The notes: generated from the sequence alone by a model not told the origin. Shown: positions 42,535 through 52,670, counted from the first letter of the stretch. The stretch: DNA of 64,000 nucleotides from Streptomyces sp. RerS4 (GCF_023515955.1 NZ_CP097322.1:1054001-1118000); one strand, 5' to 3'. Numbers and translations are program-made.

Positions 42535-42987
42535 CTACTCGGTGCCGGGGGTCTTGCGGGTGGTGGCGTTCATCCGGTTCCACACGTTGGTGGTGAAGAT
42601 GAGCGCGATGAGGTGGGCCAGCTCCTCCTCGCCGAAGTGGCGGGCGGCCTCGTCGTAGACGGAGTCGGGCACGCCCTGCGGCAGGAGGGTGACGGCCTCG
42701 GTCAGAGCGAGGGCGGCGCGCTCCTTGACGGTGAAGAGGCTCGACTCCTGCCAGGCGCTGAGCTGGTAGATCCGCTCCTCGGACTCGCCGCCCTTGCGGG
42801 CGTCCGTGGTGTGGTAGTCGATGCAGTAGGCGCAGTGGTTGATCTGCGAGGCGCGGATCTGGACGAGCTCCAGGAGGACGGGGTCGATGCCCTGGCGGGA
42901 GGCTCCGTCGAGGGCCAGAACGGCCTTGAAGATCTTGGGGGCGACGGCGGAGAAGTTCATTCGCTCAGGAACCTGAAAAGTTGTCAT
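42535..42987 (-). CDS. AhpD-like carboxymuconolactone decarboxylase family protein
   Basis: A 150-residue all-helical protein with the AhpD redox motif CxxCxxxH (HCAYCIDYH) near residue 53. This marks alkylhydroperoxidase-like peroxidase members instead of true decarboxylases. It may reduce peroxides or other electrophiles. It faces the MocR regulator gene across a 46-base divergent gap, and such a regulator usually controls its divergent neighbour. Confidence 0.85.
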   Translation of the reverse strand: MTTFQVPERMNFSAVAPKIFKAVLALDGASRQGIDPVLLELVQIRASQINHCAYCIDYHTTDARKGGESEERIYQLSAWQESSLFTVKERAALALTEAVTLLPQGVPDSVYDEAARHFGEEELAHLIALIFTTNVWNRMNATTRKTPGTE

Positions 42988-43033
42988 GTGAAGAATCTAA
43001 GGGCCCAATCGGCCCCGAGTAGGGTTCATTCCC

Positions 43034-44599
43034 ATGCAGAGATCATGGGTCAATTCCCCTTCCGAAGACGCCTCCGAAGACCCCTCCGAAGGCCTTTACG
43101 AAGACGCCTCCGAGGCCCCCTCGGAAGCCCCCCTGACCAGGGCCGCCGCACAAGCCCGCCCGGAGCCCCCCGGCACCGGCAGCGACCTGCACCTGGAGCT
43201 GACCGGCGAGGGCAGCCTGCGCAGCCGGCTGATGCGCGCGTTACGCGAGGCCATCGACTCGGGTCGGCTCGCGCCGGGCACCCGCCTGCCGCCCTACCGG
43301 GCGCTCGCCGCCGACCTCGGGATCGCCCGCAACACCGTCGCCGACGCGTACGCGGAGCTGGTCGAGGAGGGCTGGCTCTCCGCCCGCCAGGGCTCCGGTA
43401 CCCGGGTCGCCAAGCGGGCGACGCCACTGCGCGGCGCCGCGCGCGGCCCGGCGCGGCCCACCCATCGGCGGACCGTCCACGACCTGATGCCCAGCTCACC
43501 GGACGCCTCCGCCTTCCCCCGCACCGCGTGGATCGCCGCCGCGCGCCGGGCCATGGCCGCCGCCCCGTACGACGCCTTCGGCGTCGGTGACCCGCGCGGC
43601 CGGATCGAGCTGCGGCGCACCCTGACGGAGTACCTCGCGCGGGTGCGCGGCGTACGCACCTCCGCGGACCGGATCGTGCTCTGCGCCGGGTTCGCGCACG
43701 GGCTGGGGCTGCTCGGCAAGGTGATCGGTGGTCCGATCGCGGTGGAGTCGTACGGTCTGGGCTTCCACCGGGAGGTGTTGGAGGAGGCGGGGCTGAGGAC
43801 GCTGCCGCTGACCGTGGACGACAGCGGCGCCCGCGTCGAGGAACTGCCGGGAACGCGGGCCCGCGCCGTGCTCCTGACGCCGGCCCACCAGTTCCCCACC
43901 GGGGGGCCGTTGCACCCGGAGCGGCGGGCGGCCGTGGTGGACTGGGCGCGGGCGACCGGTGGAGTGGTGGTCGAGGACGACTACGACGGGGAGTTCCGCT
44001 ACGACCGCCAGCCGGTCGGCGCCGTCCAGGGCCTCGACCCGGACCGGATCGTGTACATCGGTTCCGTGAGCAAGAGCCTGTCGCCGGCGCTGCGGCTGGG
44101 CTGGATGGTGTTGCCGGGCTGGCTCGTGGACGAGGTGCTGGCCGTCAAGGGGCCGCGCGAGATGTGGTCGGGGGTGACGGACCAGCTGACCCTGGCCGAG
44201 TTCATCGCCTCGGGCGGCTACGACCGCCACCTGCGCCGGATGCGCCTCGTCTACCGGCGGCGGCGCGATCTGCTGGCGGCGCGGCTCGGGGCGGAGGCGC
44301 CGCACGTCCGGGTCAGCGGGGTGGCGGCCGGGCTGCACGCGGTGCTGGAGCTGCCGCCGGACACCGAGGAGGCGGCCCTGCGGGCGGCCCGCAGGCAAGG
44401 GCTGGCCCTGGACGGTCTGCGGACCTACCTGCACCCGGAGAGCTCCATGACCCCGCGCGACGGGCTCGTCATCGGCTACGGGACCCCGCCCGACCACGCG
44501 TTCGCGGCGGCCCTGGACGCGCTGTGCCTGGCGCTGCCGGACCCGCCGCAGGAGCCGGCGGGGCCCGACGAGCCGGTGCCGGTGCGCCGGCGGGGCTAG
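43034..44599 (+). CDS. MocR-type regulator: GntR winged helix fused to class I aminotransferase domain
   Basis: A 521-residue PLP-dependent regulator. After an acidic repeat-rich leader (SEDASEDPSEG-type units, residues 10-35), a GntR helix-turn-helix lies around residues 55-125 (LAADLGIARNTVADAYAELVEEGWL). It is followed by an aminotransferase fold with the PLP lysine in GSVSKSLSPALRLGW near residue 350. MocR proteins sense PLP or amino compounds and usually control a divergent gene, here the AhpD-like gene. Codon 70 is TTA (43241-43243), predicting bldA dependence. Confidence 0.88.
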   Translation: MQRSWVNSPSEDASEDPSEGLYEDASEAPSEAPLTRAAAQARPEPPGTGSDLHLELTGEGSLRSRLMRALREAIDSGRLAPGTRLPPYRALAADLGIARNTVADAYAELVEEGWLSARQGSGTRVAKRATPLRGAARGPARPTHRRTVHDLMPSSPDASAFPRTAWIAAARRAMAAAPYDAFGVGDPRGRIELRRTLTEYLARVRGVRTSADRIVLCAGFAHGLGLLGKVIGGPIAVESYGLGFHREVLEEAGLRTLPLTVDDSGARVEELPGTRARAVLLTPAHQFPTGGPLHPERRAAVVDWARATGGVVVEDDYDGEFRYDRQPVGAVQGLDPDRIVYIGSVSKSLSPALRLGWMVLPGWLVDEVLAVKGPREMWSGVTDQLTLAEFIASGGYDRHLRRMRLVYRRRRDLLAARLGAEAPHVRVSGVAAGLHAVLELPPDTEEAALRAARRQGLALDGLRTYLHPESSMTPRDGLVIGYGTPPDHAFAAALDALCLALPDPPQEPAGPDEPVPVRRRG

Positions 44600-44620
44600 G
44601 TCGTCAGACGACCTAAGGGG

Positions 44621-44683
44621 GCGTTACACGTGTGAGCGCCGCCTCCCGGATGGTCGGGGAGGCGGCGCTCACACGTGTAACGC
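44621..44683. terminator. 27-bp perfect hairpin between convergent MocR and hydroxylase genes
   Basis: Left arm 44621-44647 pairs base for base with 44657-44683 over a 9-base loop. The stem contains ACACGTGT-type sequence. It is a very stable bidirectional terminator ending both the MocR gene and the 3-hydroxyanthranilate operon. A smaller hairpin (44598-44614) overlaps the MocR stop. Confidence 0.75.
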
Positions 44684-44697
44684 TGTTGCGGACGGGC

Positions 44698-46259
44698 TCA
44701 GGCCTTCAGGAGGGCGAGGCCCAGTTCGGTGTCGAGGCGGTCGAGGTCGTCGGTGTGCCCGTGGGCCGCGATGTGGCCGTCGGGGCGGATCAGGTGGTAG
44801 CCCGGCTGCGCGCAGAGGGCGCCCGCGCCGGGCAGGGCGGGGGTGGCCCGCAGGATGCGCAGGTCGGGCCAGGGGGCGACGGCCTTCTCGGCCGCGGCGG
44901 TCCAGGCCGTGTCTCGGGCGGGCGGGCGCAGCAGCAGCGTCCACCCGGCGGGCTCCGTGCCCGGTCCGGCGAGGCCCAGGGCGAGGGCGGCCGGGCGGGG
45001 AAGACGGATCCCGCGCCGAGCCCGCCCGGCAGGCGGCCCCGTACCCGGCAGGCGCCGGCCGCGGGCCGCTGGGTGGGGCGCTGCGGGCTGTAGGCGAGGC
45101 GCCGCCCCGCCATCACGGGGGCGTAGAGCCGGGCGGCGGCCCCGGAGTGGTCCAGCAGCCGCATGGCGGAGTCGCGCAGCACGACGCGGCGTCGGGTGCG
45201 GGCGGTCAGGGCCCGGGTGTGCAGGTCGGTGTCGCGGACGATGCGGCCGGTGGCTTCGATCCTTTCCCGGCCGTAGCTCTCCAGGAGCGTGGCGGGGGCT
45301 TCCCCGGCGAGGACGGCGGCGAGCTTCCAGGCCAGGTTGTGCGCGTCCTGGAGGCCGTTGTTCATGCCCTGGCCGCCGGCCGGGCTGTGGACGTGCGCGG
45401 AGTCCCCGGCCAGGAAGACCCGGCCGCGCTGGAAGTCGGTGGCCCGCCGGGCGTGCACCCGGAAGACGGTCTCCCAGACCGGCTCGGTGATCCGTACCCC
45501 GTGCGGGCCCCGGGTGTCGATGAGGGCCTGCATGTCGGCGCGGGTCAGCCGCGTTCCCTCGGGCATGACGGACAGGAACCGGAAGACGCCGTCGGGCTGC
45601 GGTACGACGACCAGGGTGCCGGAGGTGCTCTGGTAGTACGAGATCTCGTCGGGCGGCAGGTACCCGTCGATCCGGGTGTCCAGCAGCGCGAAGGCCATCT
45701 CGTACGTGGATCCCTCGAAGCCGATGCCCAGTTGCCGGCGGACGTCGCTGCCGGCGCCGTCGGCGCCGATGACGAACGGGGCCGCGAACCGTTCGACGAG
45801 GCCGTCGCCGTGTTCGAGGACGGCCGTCACGGTGGCGCCGGGCACGATGGCCCCGGAGTAGTCGATGTCCTCCAGGCAGAGCAGGCGCACCCCGCGTTCG
45901 ATCTTCCCGCCGAGGGAGTGCAGCCGTTCGGTGAGGATGCGCTCCGTCTCGGGCTGCGGGAGTTGGCGGGCGGCCAGCGCGTCGGTGAAGGTCAGCGAGG
46001 CGACGGGCCGCCGGTCGGAGAAGTAGCGGAACGCCCGGACGGGCACGGAGGCCGCCTCGACGGCCTCACCGACCCCGAGGTCGGTGAGGATGTCGCGGAC
46101 CCGGGGCCACAGGGACAGGGCCTTGGGTACGGTGGCCGCCTCGGCCGCCCGGTCGACGATGCGGACCCGTACGCCGCGCCGCAGCAGTTCGCAGGCGGCG
46201 AGCAGTCCCGTCGGTCCGGCCCCGACGACCAGGACGTCCACGTCGGCCGACCGGCTCAC
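44698..46259 (-). CDS. Class A flavin hydroxylase (PheA/TetX-like), apparent frameshift near the C-terminus
   Basis: About 520 residues if repaired. Visible motifs are the FAD GxGxxG (VVGAGPTGLLAACELL) at residues 8-23, the ADGAGSDVRRQLG segment near 165, and GRVFLAGDSAHVHSPAGGQGMN near 282 (the GD motif). It should hydroxylate an aromatic ring with NADPH and O2, here most likely 3-hydroxyanthranilate or its derivative. The GTG start overlaps the ligase stop (GTGA). From about 44990-45000 a C-run (CCCC) appears one base short, so the last about 100 codons (ending ALLKA) lie in a different frame. Length modulo three confirms the shift. Confidence 0.75.
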
Positions 46260-47824
46260 CGGACGCCCTGTCGCTTGAGGCGCGCGCTCAGTTCGATGCG
46301 CTGCACCTTCATGGTGGCGGTACGCGGCAGCTCGGAGAGCTTCATCTGGACGGGCGCGGCGAGCTGCGGCCACTCGGCGGCGGCGGTGGCCCAACGGTCG
46401 AGATCGAGCGGCAGGTCGTCGCGGGTGCTGACGACGGGGACGCCCACGTCTCCCGGACCGGGGACGACGACGAGTTCGGTCAGTTCGTCGAGGCGACCGA
46501 GGACGGTGTCCTCGATCTCCAGGGTCGAGGCGATGCCGGGGATGGAGTCGACCTCGCGGTCCAGCAGGTGCAGGCAGCCCTCGTCGGTGCGGTAGCCGAG
46601 GTCCATGCCGCGCCACCAGCCGCCGTGGATCTGGGTGTCGTAGCGCTCGCGCTCCCCGAAGTAGCCGAGCGCCCGGCCGGCGGCCTGTACGTCGATGTAG
46701 CCGGGGTTCTCGCGGGTGACGGGCTGTCCGTTGCGGCTGACGAGGCGGAACTTGGTGTCGGAGGGGAAGGCGTGGCCCTGGCAGCGGCCGTCGGCGCCGA
46801 GGGCGGTGGCGCGGGTGAAGCCGCGGCCGACGAGGGGGCCCGTCTCGCTCTGCCCGTAGATCTGGTAGAAGAGCGGCGAGCTGCGGTCGGTGGCGTGCAG
46901 CAGCTTGTGCATGGTGCTGGGGTGGATGGCGTCGAAGGTGGTGCTGAAGTACTTGACGTTGGCCAGGGGGCGCAGCGGGTGGTCGGCGAGGACCTCCCAC
47001 TCCATGAAGGAGTTGGGGTGCGACTCGATGAAGCCGGGGCGGGTCTCGGCCCACAGCTTCGCCGCGTGCTCGGGTTCGGCGTCGTTCATGATGACCATCG
47101 GGTTGCCGCGGGGCAGCAGCACGGCGAGGGCGAGCGGCATCCGGGAGTGGACGTAGCTGACGTGCAGGGCGACCGTCTCGTGCTCGCGGATCATGTCGAA
47201 CAGCTTGGCCTGGGGGCGGTAGCGGCCGTGCAGGGTGCGGGCGGAGTGGACGACGAGCTTGGGCAGGCCGGTGGTCCCCGAGGTGTGCGTCATCAGCGCC
47301 GGCAGGTCCAGGTGCGGGACGACGGGGGCCTGGCGCGGGGATCCGGCGAGGTCGGCGAGGGAGACGGTGCCGGGCCGGGAGCCCGCGACGATGATGACCT
47401 GGGCGGTGATCTCGGCGAGCGGGGCGTCGGCGAAGGAGCCGTCGAGCTTGTCGGTGTCGGTGACGAGGAAGGGCGCGCCGAGGCGGCGCAGCAGCGCGAG
47501 GACGCTGTCGGCGTCGAGGTACGGGGAGAGCTGGACCGGCACGGCGCCGAGGCGGGCCACGGCGGAGGAGACGATGTTGATGTCGAAGCCGTTGGACTTG
47601 TGGATGGCGACGTGCTCGCCCCGGCGGACGCCCGCCGCGTAGAGCCGGGCGGCGGTGTCGTCGATTTGCTCGGCGAGTTCGGCGAAGGTCATGCGGCGGC
47701 CGGCGTCGGGGAGCAGGTCCAGGTCGTGGTCGAGGATGATCAGCTGGTCGCCGTGGTCCTCGGCGGCGCGCTCGGCCACGAGTCCCATGTAGAGGCCCTT
47801 GTCACTGCCGTTGACGGGAAGCAT
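46256..47824 (-). CDS. AMP-forming aryl ligase (ANL superfamily), paralogue of the 27678-29249 ligase
   Basis: A 522-residue adenylate-forming enzyme: HTSGTTGLPKL near residue 178, YGQSETGP near 325, MDLGYR near 413, LDREVDSIPG near 425 and a C-terminal lysine in TMKVQRIEL near 508. It shares long stretches with the other ligase of the window and nearly the same length, so one arose from the other. It probably activates 3-hydroxyanthranilate (or a hydroxylated form) as adenylate/thioester. No CoA-specific or carrier partner is visible nearby. It sits in the middle of the 3-hydroxyanthranilate operon and its stop overlaps the hydroxylase start. Confidence 0.8.
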   Translation of the reverse strand: MLPVNGSDKGLYMGLVAERAAEDHGDQLIILDHDLDLLPDAGRRMTFAELAEQIDDTAARLYAAGVRRGEHVAIHKSNGFDINIVSSAVARLGAVPVQLSPYLDADSVLALLRRLGAPFLVTDTDKLDGSFADAPLAEITAQVIIVAGSRPGTVSLADLAGSPRQAPVVPHLDLPALMTHTSGTTGLPKLVVHSARTLHGRYRPQAKLFDMIREHETVALHVSYVHSRMPLALAVLLPRGNPMVIMNDAEPEHAAKLWAETRPGFIESHPNSFMEWEVLADHPLRPLANVKYFSTTFDAIHPSTMHKLLHATDRSSPLFYQIYGQSETGPLVGRGFTRATALGADGRCQGHAFPSDTKFRLVSRNGQPVTRENPGYIDVQAAGRALGYFGERERYDTQIHGGWWRGMDLGYRTDEGCLHLLDREVDSIPGIASTLEIEDTVLGRLDELTELVVVPGPGDVGVPVVSTRDDLPLDLDRWATAAAEWPQLAAPVQMKLSELPRTATMKVQRIELSARLKRQGVR

Positions 47825-47876
47825 TGCGGAGCTCCTTCACTGTGCGCGTAAAAAAGACGAGGTTTCGCAGGATCTG

Positions 47877-49757
47877 TCAGACGAGGTCGTTGAGCAGGGA
47901 CTCGACGATGCGGACGCCGTCCCGGGTGAGGACGGACTCGGGGTGGAACTGGACGGAGGCGAAGTGCGGTCCGCGCAGGGCGTGGACCTCGCCGGTGGCG
48001 GGGTCGCGGCTGACCTCGACGACGCCGACGCCCTCGCACTCGACCTTGTCCTCCGCGCTGCGGGCGGCGAACGTGTTGTAGAAGCCGACGTGTTCAGTGC
48101 GGCCGAAGAGCCCGATCTGTCGCTGGACGCCCTGGTTGGGGGTGTCACGTCGGGCGAGTTCGAGGCCGAGTCGGCGGGAGAGGACCTGATGGCTGAGGCA
48201 GACGGCGAGGAAGGGCCGCTGCTCGGCGAGGAGCCGGCGGATGTCGCCGGTCAGCTTGTCGATCTTGGGGTGGGCGGTGTCGCGCGGGTCGCCGGGGCCG
48301 GGGCCCATGACGACGAGGTCGTGGGCGTCGAGGGCGTAGGGCTCGTCGAACCGGCTGACGGTCACTTGCAGGCCCATGGAGCGCAGTTGGTGGGCGATCA
48401 TCGAGGTGAAGGTGTCCTCGGCGTCCACGACGAGGACCGACCGGCCGGCCAGTCGGGCCCGGGGCACGGCGCGGTCGGCCTCGCCGGCCAGCCAGTAGCC
48501 GGCGATGGAGTCGTTGCGACGGGCGAGGGCGGCCCGTACGTCAGGGTGGGCGGAGAAGCCGGTGGGCCGGTCGGCCTCCAGCGCGGCGAGCAGGCCGGCG
48601 GCCTTGGCCTTGGTCTCGGCGACCTCGGACTCGGGGTCGGAGTGGCGGACGAGGGTGGCGCCGACACCGATCCGGACGCGGCCGGCGGCGTCGATGTCGG
48701 CGGTGCGGATGAGGATGGCCGAGTCGAGCGCCGGTGCGCCGTCGTCGTCGCGGCCGATGAGGGCGGCGACGCCGCTGTAGTAGCCGCGGCCGTGGGGCTC
48801 GTAGCGGGTGATGACGCGGCAGGCGCTCTCCAGGGGGCTGCCGGTGACGGTGGGGGCGAACATCGTCTCGCGCAGGATCTCGCGCGGATCGCGGGTGGTG
48901 TGGCCCTCGATGAGGTACTCGGTGTGCGCGAGGCGGGCCATCTCCTTGAGGTAGGGGCCGACGACGCGGCCGCCTCCCTCGCAGATGCGGGCCATCATCT
49001 TGAGTTCCTCGTCGACGACCATGTACAGCTCGTCGGTCTCCTTGCGGTCGGCGAGGAAGTCCATGACCTGCGGCAGCGTGGGGCCGGTGGCCGGGTAGCG
49101 ATAGGTGCCGCTGATGGGGTTCATGACGGCGGTGCCGCCGTGGACGCTGATGTGCCGCTCGGGCGTGGCGCCGACGAAGGTACGGCCGCCGGTGTGCGCG
49201 ACGAAGGTCCAGTAGCCGCCGGACTCCTGTTCCAGCAGCCGGCGGAAGAGCGTGAGGGCGCTGTGCGGGGTGTAGCCGTCGATCTCGGTGGTGAAGGACC
49301 GCTTGATGACGAAGTTGGCGCCCTCGCCGGTGCCGATCTCGTCGGAGATGACCCGACGCACGATGTCGGCGTAGTCGGCGTCCTCGATGTCGAAGCCGCC
49401 TCCGGAGAGCCGGATGGGCCGGTCCTCGATGCGGGCGAGGGCCTCGGCGAGCGGGAGGCGTTCCTGCGCGGTGACGGTCAGGGCGATCAGCGGCGAGCCG
49501 TCGTCGGGTGCCTCGAAGCCGCGTTCGCGGATCTGCCGGAACGGTACGAGGACCAGTGCCTGGTGCCCGCCGGCGGAGCCGGGTGTCGCCGGGCGCGCGT
49601 CCAGGGGGACGGCGTCGAGGGTCTCGGGGTGCGACACCTTCCCGACGAGCACCTCCAGGACGCCCGGCCCGGTGGCCTCGGGGCGGTGGAGCAGGGCGAA
49701 CGGCGGCGGCTCGGGGCCCAGGACGCGGGCCAGCAGGTCCGGCCGGTCGGGGGTCAC
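47877..49757 (-). CDS. 2-Amino-2-deoxyisochorismate (ADIC) synthase, PhzE-like
   Basis: A 626-residue fusion of a chorismate-using synthase and a glutamine amidotransferase. The synthase part has [29 protein letters not shown] and [14 protein letters not shown]; the amidotransferase has [10 protein letters not shown], the nucleophile Cys in AVCLSHQ near residue 530 and the His/Glu of FHPESVL near 606. The fused order and its company (PhzD- and EntA-like genes) point to ADIC synthase and not anthranilate synthase. The GTG start overlaps the isochorismatase stop by 4 bases. Confidence 0.88.
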   Translation of the reverse strand: MTPDRPDLLARVLGPEPPPFALLHRPEATGPGVLEVLVGKVSHPETLDAVPLDARPATPGSAGGHQALVLVPFRQIRERGFEAPDDGSPLIALTVTAQERLPLAEALARIEDRPIRLSGGGFDIEDADYADIVRRVISDEIGTGEGANFVIKRSFTTEIDGYTPHSALTLFRRLLEQESGGYWTFVAHTGGRTFVGATPERHISVHGGTAVMNPISGTYRYPATGPTLPQVMDFLADRKETDELYMVVDEELKMMARICEGGGRVVGPYLKEMARLAHTEYLIEGHTTRDPREILRETMFAPTVTGSPLESACRVITRYEPHGRGYYSGVAALIGRDDDGAPALDSAILIRTADIDAAGRVRIGVGATLVRHSDPESEVAETKAKAAGLLAALEADRPTGFSAHPDVRAALARRNDSIAGYWLAGEADRAVPRARLAGRSVLVVDAEDTFTSMIAHQLRSMGLQVTVSRFDEPYALDAHDLVVMGPGPGDPRDTAHPKIDKLTGDIRRLLAEQRPFLAVCLSHQVLSRRLGLELARRDTPNQGVQRQIGLFGRTEHVGFYNTFAARSAEDKVECEGVGVVEVSRDPATGEVHALRGPHFASVQFHPESVLTRDGVRIVESLLNDLV

Positions 49758-50377
49758 GCGAGGACCTCCTTGGCGGTGGTGACCACGGCGCAGCGCTGGG
49801 CGGCGTAGGTCAGGGTCCGGTGGTGTTCCTCCTCGGAGAAGTCGCCGAGGGCGTCGGCGACGAGGAAGGTCTCGATGTCGTGGCTGAAGGATTCGACGGC
49901 CGTGGCCAGCACCCCGACGTGGGCGTACACCCCGCACACCACCAGCTGGTCGCGACCGGCGTCGCGCATGCGGGCCAGCAGGTCGGTGTGGTGGAAGGCG
50001 CTGTAGCGCCACTTGGTGAGCACCCAGTCCTCGGGGCGGGGGGCGAGGGGTTCGACGATCTCGCGGTCGGCGCGCGAGGTGCGCATCCCCGGCCCCCAGA
50101 AGTCCTTCAGCAGCCCGCGCTGCCGGTCGGTCATCCCGCCCGGCTGGGCGGTGTAGGCGACGGGCACGCCGAGCGCGGCACAGCGCTCGCGCAGCAGCGT
50201 GGCGTTGTGGACGAGCTCGGTGCGCAGGGGCTCGGGCAGGGGGGCCAGGAAGTAGCGCTGCATGTCGTGGACCAGCAACACGGCACGGTCCGGGTCGACG
50301 GACCAGGCGGCGGTGTTGAGGGGCAGGTCCCCCGATGTCGGCATCGGGTAGGCCTCGATGGTCGGGATGCCGGCCAT
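49754..50377 (-). CDS. PhzD-like isochorismatase (ADIC to trans-2,3-dihydro-3-hydroxyanthranilate)
   Basis: A 207-residue isochorismatase. The catalytic Asp is in HDMQRYF near residue 38 and the Lys in TKWRYSAF near 122, both at PhzD positions. [20 protein letters not shown] near 148 matches PhzD and lacks the nucleophilic Cys of amidase-type relatives, so it is a vinyl-ether hydrolase. It should convert ADIC to dihydro-hydroxyanthranilate with release of pyruvate. Its stop overlaps the synthase start; the dehydrogenase gene ends 55 bases upstream. Confidence 0.9.
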   Translation of the reverse strand: MAGIPTIEAYPMPTSGDLPLNTAAWSVDPDRAVLLVHDMQRYFLAPLPEPLRTELVHNATLLRERCAALGVPVAYTAQPGGMTDRQRGLLKDFWGPGMRTSRADREIVEPLAPRPEDWVLTKWRYSAFHHTDLLARMRDAGRDQLVVCGVYAHVGVLATAVESFSHDIETFLVADALGDFSEEEHHRTLTYAAQRCAVVTTAKEVLA

Positions 50378-50432
50378 GGCGTCCTCTCTTGCTTCGTGCG
50401 CGGAAAACGGAAAAGGGGTGGTTGGGGGGCGG

Positions 50433-51221
50433 TCAGACGCCGAGGGTGGCGCCGCCGTCGACGGTGAGCGTGTGCAGGGTGATGTGCGAGGCCTCGTCGG
50501 AGAGCAGAAAGACGACGGCGTCGGCGATGTGCCAGGGCTGGGCGAGGCGGCCGAGCGGGATGCCGACGCGGAACGTCTCCCCGTTGCCCCGGATGGAGGC
50601 CTGCGGCCCGGACTCGTCGTGCCACATCGAGCGGAGCATCGGGGTGTCGGTGGATCCGGGGGCGACCACGTTGCAGCGGATGCCGTGGCGGGCGACCTCC
50701 AGGCCGAGGCTCTTGGTGAACATGGTGGCGGCGGCCTTGGAGGCGGCGTAGGCGGACATGTCCGAGCGGGGGGTGCCGGCCGCGTTGGAGGCGACGGTCA
50801 CCAGGGATCCCCTGGCGCGTTCGGCCATGCGGTTGACGACGGCCCGCGAGACGTGGAAGACGCCGGTCGCGTTGACGGCGAAGGTGGCGTTCCAGTCCTC
50901 GTCGGAGAACTCGCGTGCCTGGCCCAGGCGCAGGACGCCGGCGGCGTTGACGAGGTGGCCGATGGGACCGAGTTCGCGTTCGACGCGCTCCACGGTGGCC
51001 TCGACGTCGGCGCTGTCGGTGACGTCGGTGGGGTAGGCGGTGGCCTTGACTCCCTGGGCGGTGAGTTCCTCGACGGCCCGGCGCAGGTGCTCCGGGTCGC
51101 GGTCGACGGCGGCGACGAGGACGCCGCGCCGTCCGAGGGCGCGGGCCACCGCGCCGCCGATCCCGCCGGCGGCCCCGGTGACCAGGGCGATCGTGCCGTC
51201 CATGCCGTCTGTGCCGTCCAT
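50433..51221 (-). CDS. EntA/DhbA-like short-chain dehydrogenase (forms 3-hydroxyanthranilate)
   Basis: A 262-residue SDR. NAD-binding [12 protein letters not shown] at residues 16-27, NAAGVL near 92, [11 protein letters not shown] near 140 and the catalytic YAASKAA near 155 are present. The [12 protein letters not shown] motif resembles 2,3-dihydro-2,3-dihydroxybenzoate dehydrogenase. Next to PhzD/PhzE-like genes it most likely oxidises dihydro-hydroxyanthranilate to 3-hydroxyanthranilate. Its start overlaps the DAHP synthase stop (ATGA), showing translational coupling. Confidence 0.85.
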   Translation of the reverse strand: MDGTDGMDGTIALVTGAAGGIGGAVARALGRRGVLVAAVDRDPEHLRRAVEELTAQGVKATAYPTDVTDSADVEATVERVERELGPIGHLVNAAGVLRLGQAREFSDEDWNATFAVNATGVFHVSRAVVNRMAERARGSLVTVASNAAGTPRSDMSAYAASKAAATMFTKSLGLEVARHGIRCNVVAPGSTDTPMLRSMWHDESGPQASIRGNGETFRVGIPLGRLAQPWHIADAVVFLLSDEASHITLHTLTVDGGATLGV

Positions 51222-52393
51222 CAGTAACTCCAGCTGGACACGACCGAGATGGCCTGTCCGGGGTTGAGTCGCGGGTCGCAGTGGCTGGTGTAGAACTCGC
51301 CGACCCGCTCGATGGCGCTCGGGTCCGAGACGCATTCGGTGACGGCGTCGGGGGTGGTCTCCAGGTGGAAGCCGCCGGCGACGCCGCCGGCCTCGGTGAC
51401 CGCGAAGTGGAAGGCGACGGCCTCGCGTTCGACGGTGGCGACGTAGCGGGTCTTGTATCCGTCGGGGGTGCTGACGGTGTTGCCGTGCATCGGGTCGGTC
51501 AGCCAGATCACCGGGTGTCCGGCCTCGCGGACGGCGGTGACCAGGGGCGGCAGGGCGTCGGGGAGCGCGTCGGCGCCCATGCGGGAGATCAGGGTGAGGC
51601 GGCCGGGTTCCCGGTCGGGGTCGAGGCGTTCGCACAGGGCGAGGAGTTCGGCCGGGGTCATGTTCGGGCCGACCTTGCAGGCCACCGGGTTGCTGACGCG
51701 GGAGAGCAGCTCGACGTGCGCGCCGTCGACCTGGCGGGTGCGTTCGCCGATCCAGGGCCAGTGGGTGGAGGCCAGCAGGGTGCCGCCCGCGTCGTCGGGG
51801 CGGAGCATGGACACCTCGTAGTCGAGGAGCAGGGCCTCGTGGCTGGTCCACACCTTGGCGTCGATGCCTGCGCCGGCGCCGCCGGCGCGCCAGCCGAGGC
51901 CCCGCATGACGTCGTCGGCGGCCATGTAGCCGGTGAGCAGGCGCAGCGGATCGGGGCGGCGGCTGTCGGGGTCGGCCTCGGGGCCGTTGACCATGTGGCC
52001 CCGGAAGACCGGCAGTTCGACGCCGTCGATGTGTTCGGTGGGCTTGGAGCGCGGCTTGGCGTACTGGCCGGCGATCCGGCCGACGCGCAGGACGGGCTTG
52101 CCGGTGATCAGGCGCAGGGACCCGGCGAGGAGGTCCAGGACGGCGGCCTTGCGCGAGACGTGGTCCGGGGTGCATTCGGCGGGGTCCTCGGCGCAGTCGC
52201 CGACCTGGACCACGTGGGCTTGACCCGCCGCGACGCGGGCGAGCAGGCCGCGCAGGGTGCGGACGTCCTCCCCGTCGACGAGGGGGGGCCGGACCAGGAG
52301 TTCCTCGCGGACCCGGCGCAGTTGCGCGGGGTCGTCCCAGTCCGGCTGCTGTAGCGCGGGTTTCAGCCGGATGCCGATGTCGGCGTTGTCCAC
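51221..52393 (-). CDS. Class II (plant-type) DAHP synthase
   Basis: A 390-residue enzyme for the first shikimate step (PEP plus erythrose 4-phosphate). Metal and substrate motifs are VVQVGDCAEDPAE near residue 65 (metal Cys), GRIAGQYAKPRS near 107, RVSNPVACKVGPNMTP near 235 and DPMHGNT near 305. Pathway-specific copies like this boost chorismate supply in aromatic clusters (compare PhzC). GTG 52393 is preceded by CGGAGG 6 bases upstream. It leads the leftward operon DAHP synthase - dehydrogenase - isochorismatase - ADIC synthase - ligase - hydroxylase. Confidence 0.9.
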   Translation of the reverse strand: MDNADIGIRLKPALQQPDWDDPAQLRRVREELLVRPPLVDGEDVRTLRGLLARVAAGQAHVVQVGDCAEDPAECTPDHVSRKAAVLDLLAGSLRLITGKPVLRVGRIAGQYAKPRSKPTEHIDGVELPVFRGHMVNGPEADPDSRRPDPLRLLTGYMAADDVMRGLGWRAGGAGAGIDAKVWTSHEALLLDYEVSMLRPDDAGGTLLASTHWPWIGERTRQVDGAHVELLSRVSNPVACKVGPNMTPAELLALCERLDPDREPGRLTLISRMGADALPDALPPLVTAVREAGHPVIWLTDPMHGNTVSTPDGYKTRYVATVEREAVAFHFAVTEAGGVAGGFHLETTPDAVTECVSDPSAIERVGEFYTSHCDPRLNPGQAISVVSSWSY

Positions 52394-52670
52394 GGAGTTC
52401 CTCCGAGTAGATGGGCGCGGGCGCGCGCTCGCGCGGACGGTGCGCGCGGGCGGCGAGGTGACGAAGAGGGAGAGAGAAGTGGGAGAGAGGAGGTGAACGG
52501 CAGGCGGGGAGCGGCGGAGCGCGAGTAAGGCTCCGGCGCTGCGGGGCCGGCTGCCGTACGGAAACGGCGACGGGCGCCGGGAGGGAGGGTCCCGGCGCCC
52601 GTGGGTCAGGGCGGGGCCGTGTCGGCGGCGACGGGCGCCGGCTTCGGCTCGGCGTCCCGGACCCGCCGGA
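52394..52670. promoter_or_regulatory. Leader/promoter region of the 3-hydroxyanthranilate operon
   Basis: This 277-base gap lies between the quinone reductase stop and the DAHP synthase start, both leftward. It contains the hairpin at 52570-52602, a purine-rich run (GAGGGAGAGAGAAGTGGGAG near 52466) and presumably the operon promoter, which I could not place. Confidence 0.4.
52570..52602. terminator. 13-bp hairpin after the WrbA-like gene
   Basis: ACGGGCGCCGGGA and its complement surround a 7-base loop, 69 bases beyond the stop of the leftward WrbA-like gene and about 175 bases before the DAHP synthase start. It likely separates the two transcripts. Confidence 0.55.

Noticed and set aside
47877..51221. 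Operon considered as a catechol siderophore (2,3-dihydroxybenzoate) set
   Set aside because: The synthase carries a glutamine amidotransferase domain and no isochorismate synthase or NRPS is present, so an amino group is installed.
47877..52393. Operon considered as a phenazine cluster
   Set aside because: PhzF, PhzA/B and PhzG equivalents are missing and an EntA-like dehydrogenase is present, which diverts the intermediate to 3-hydroxyanthranilate.
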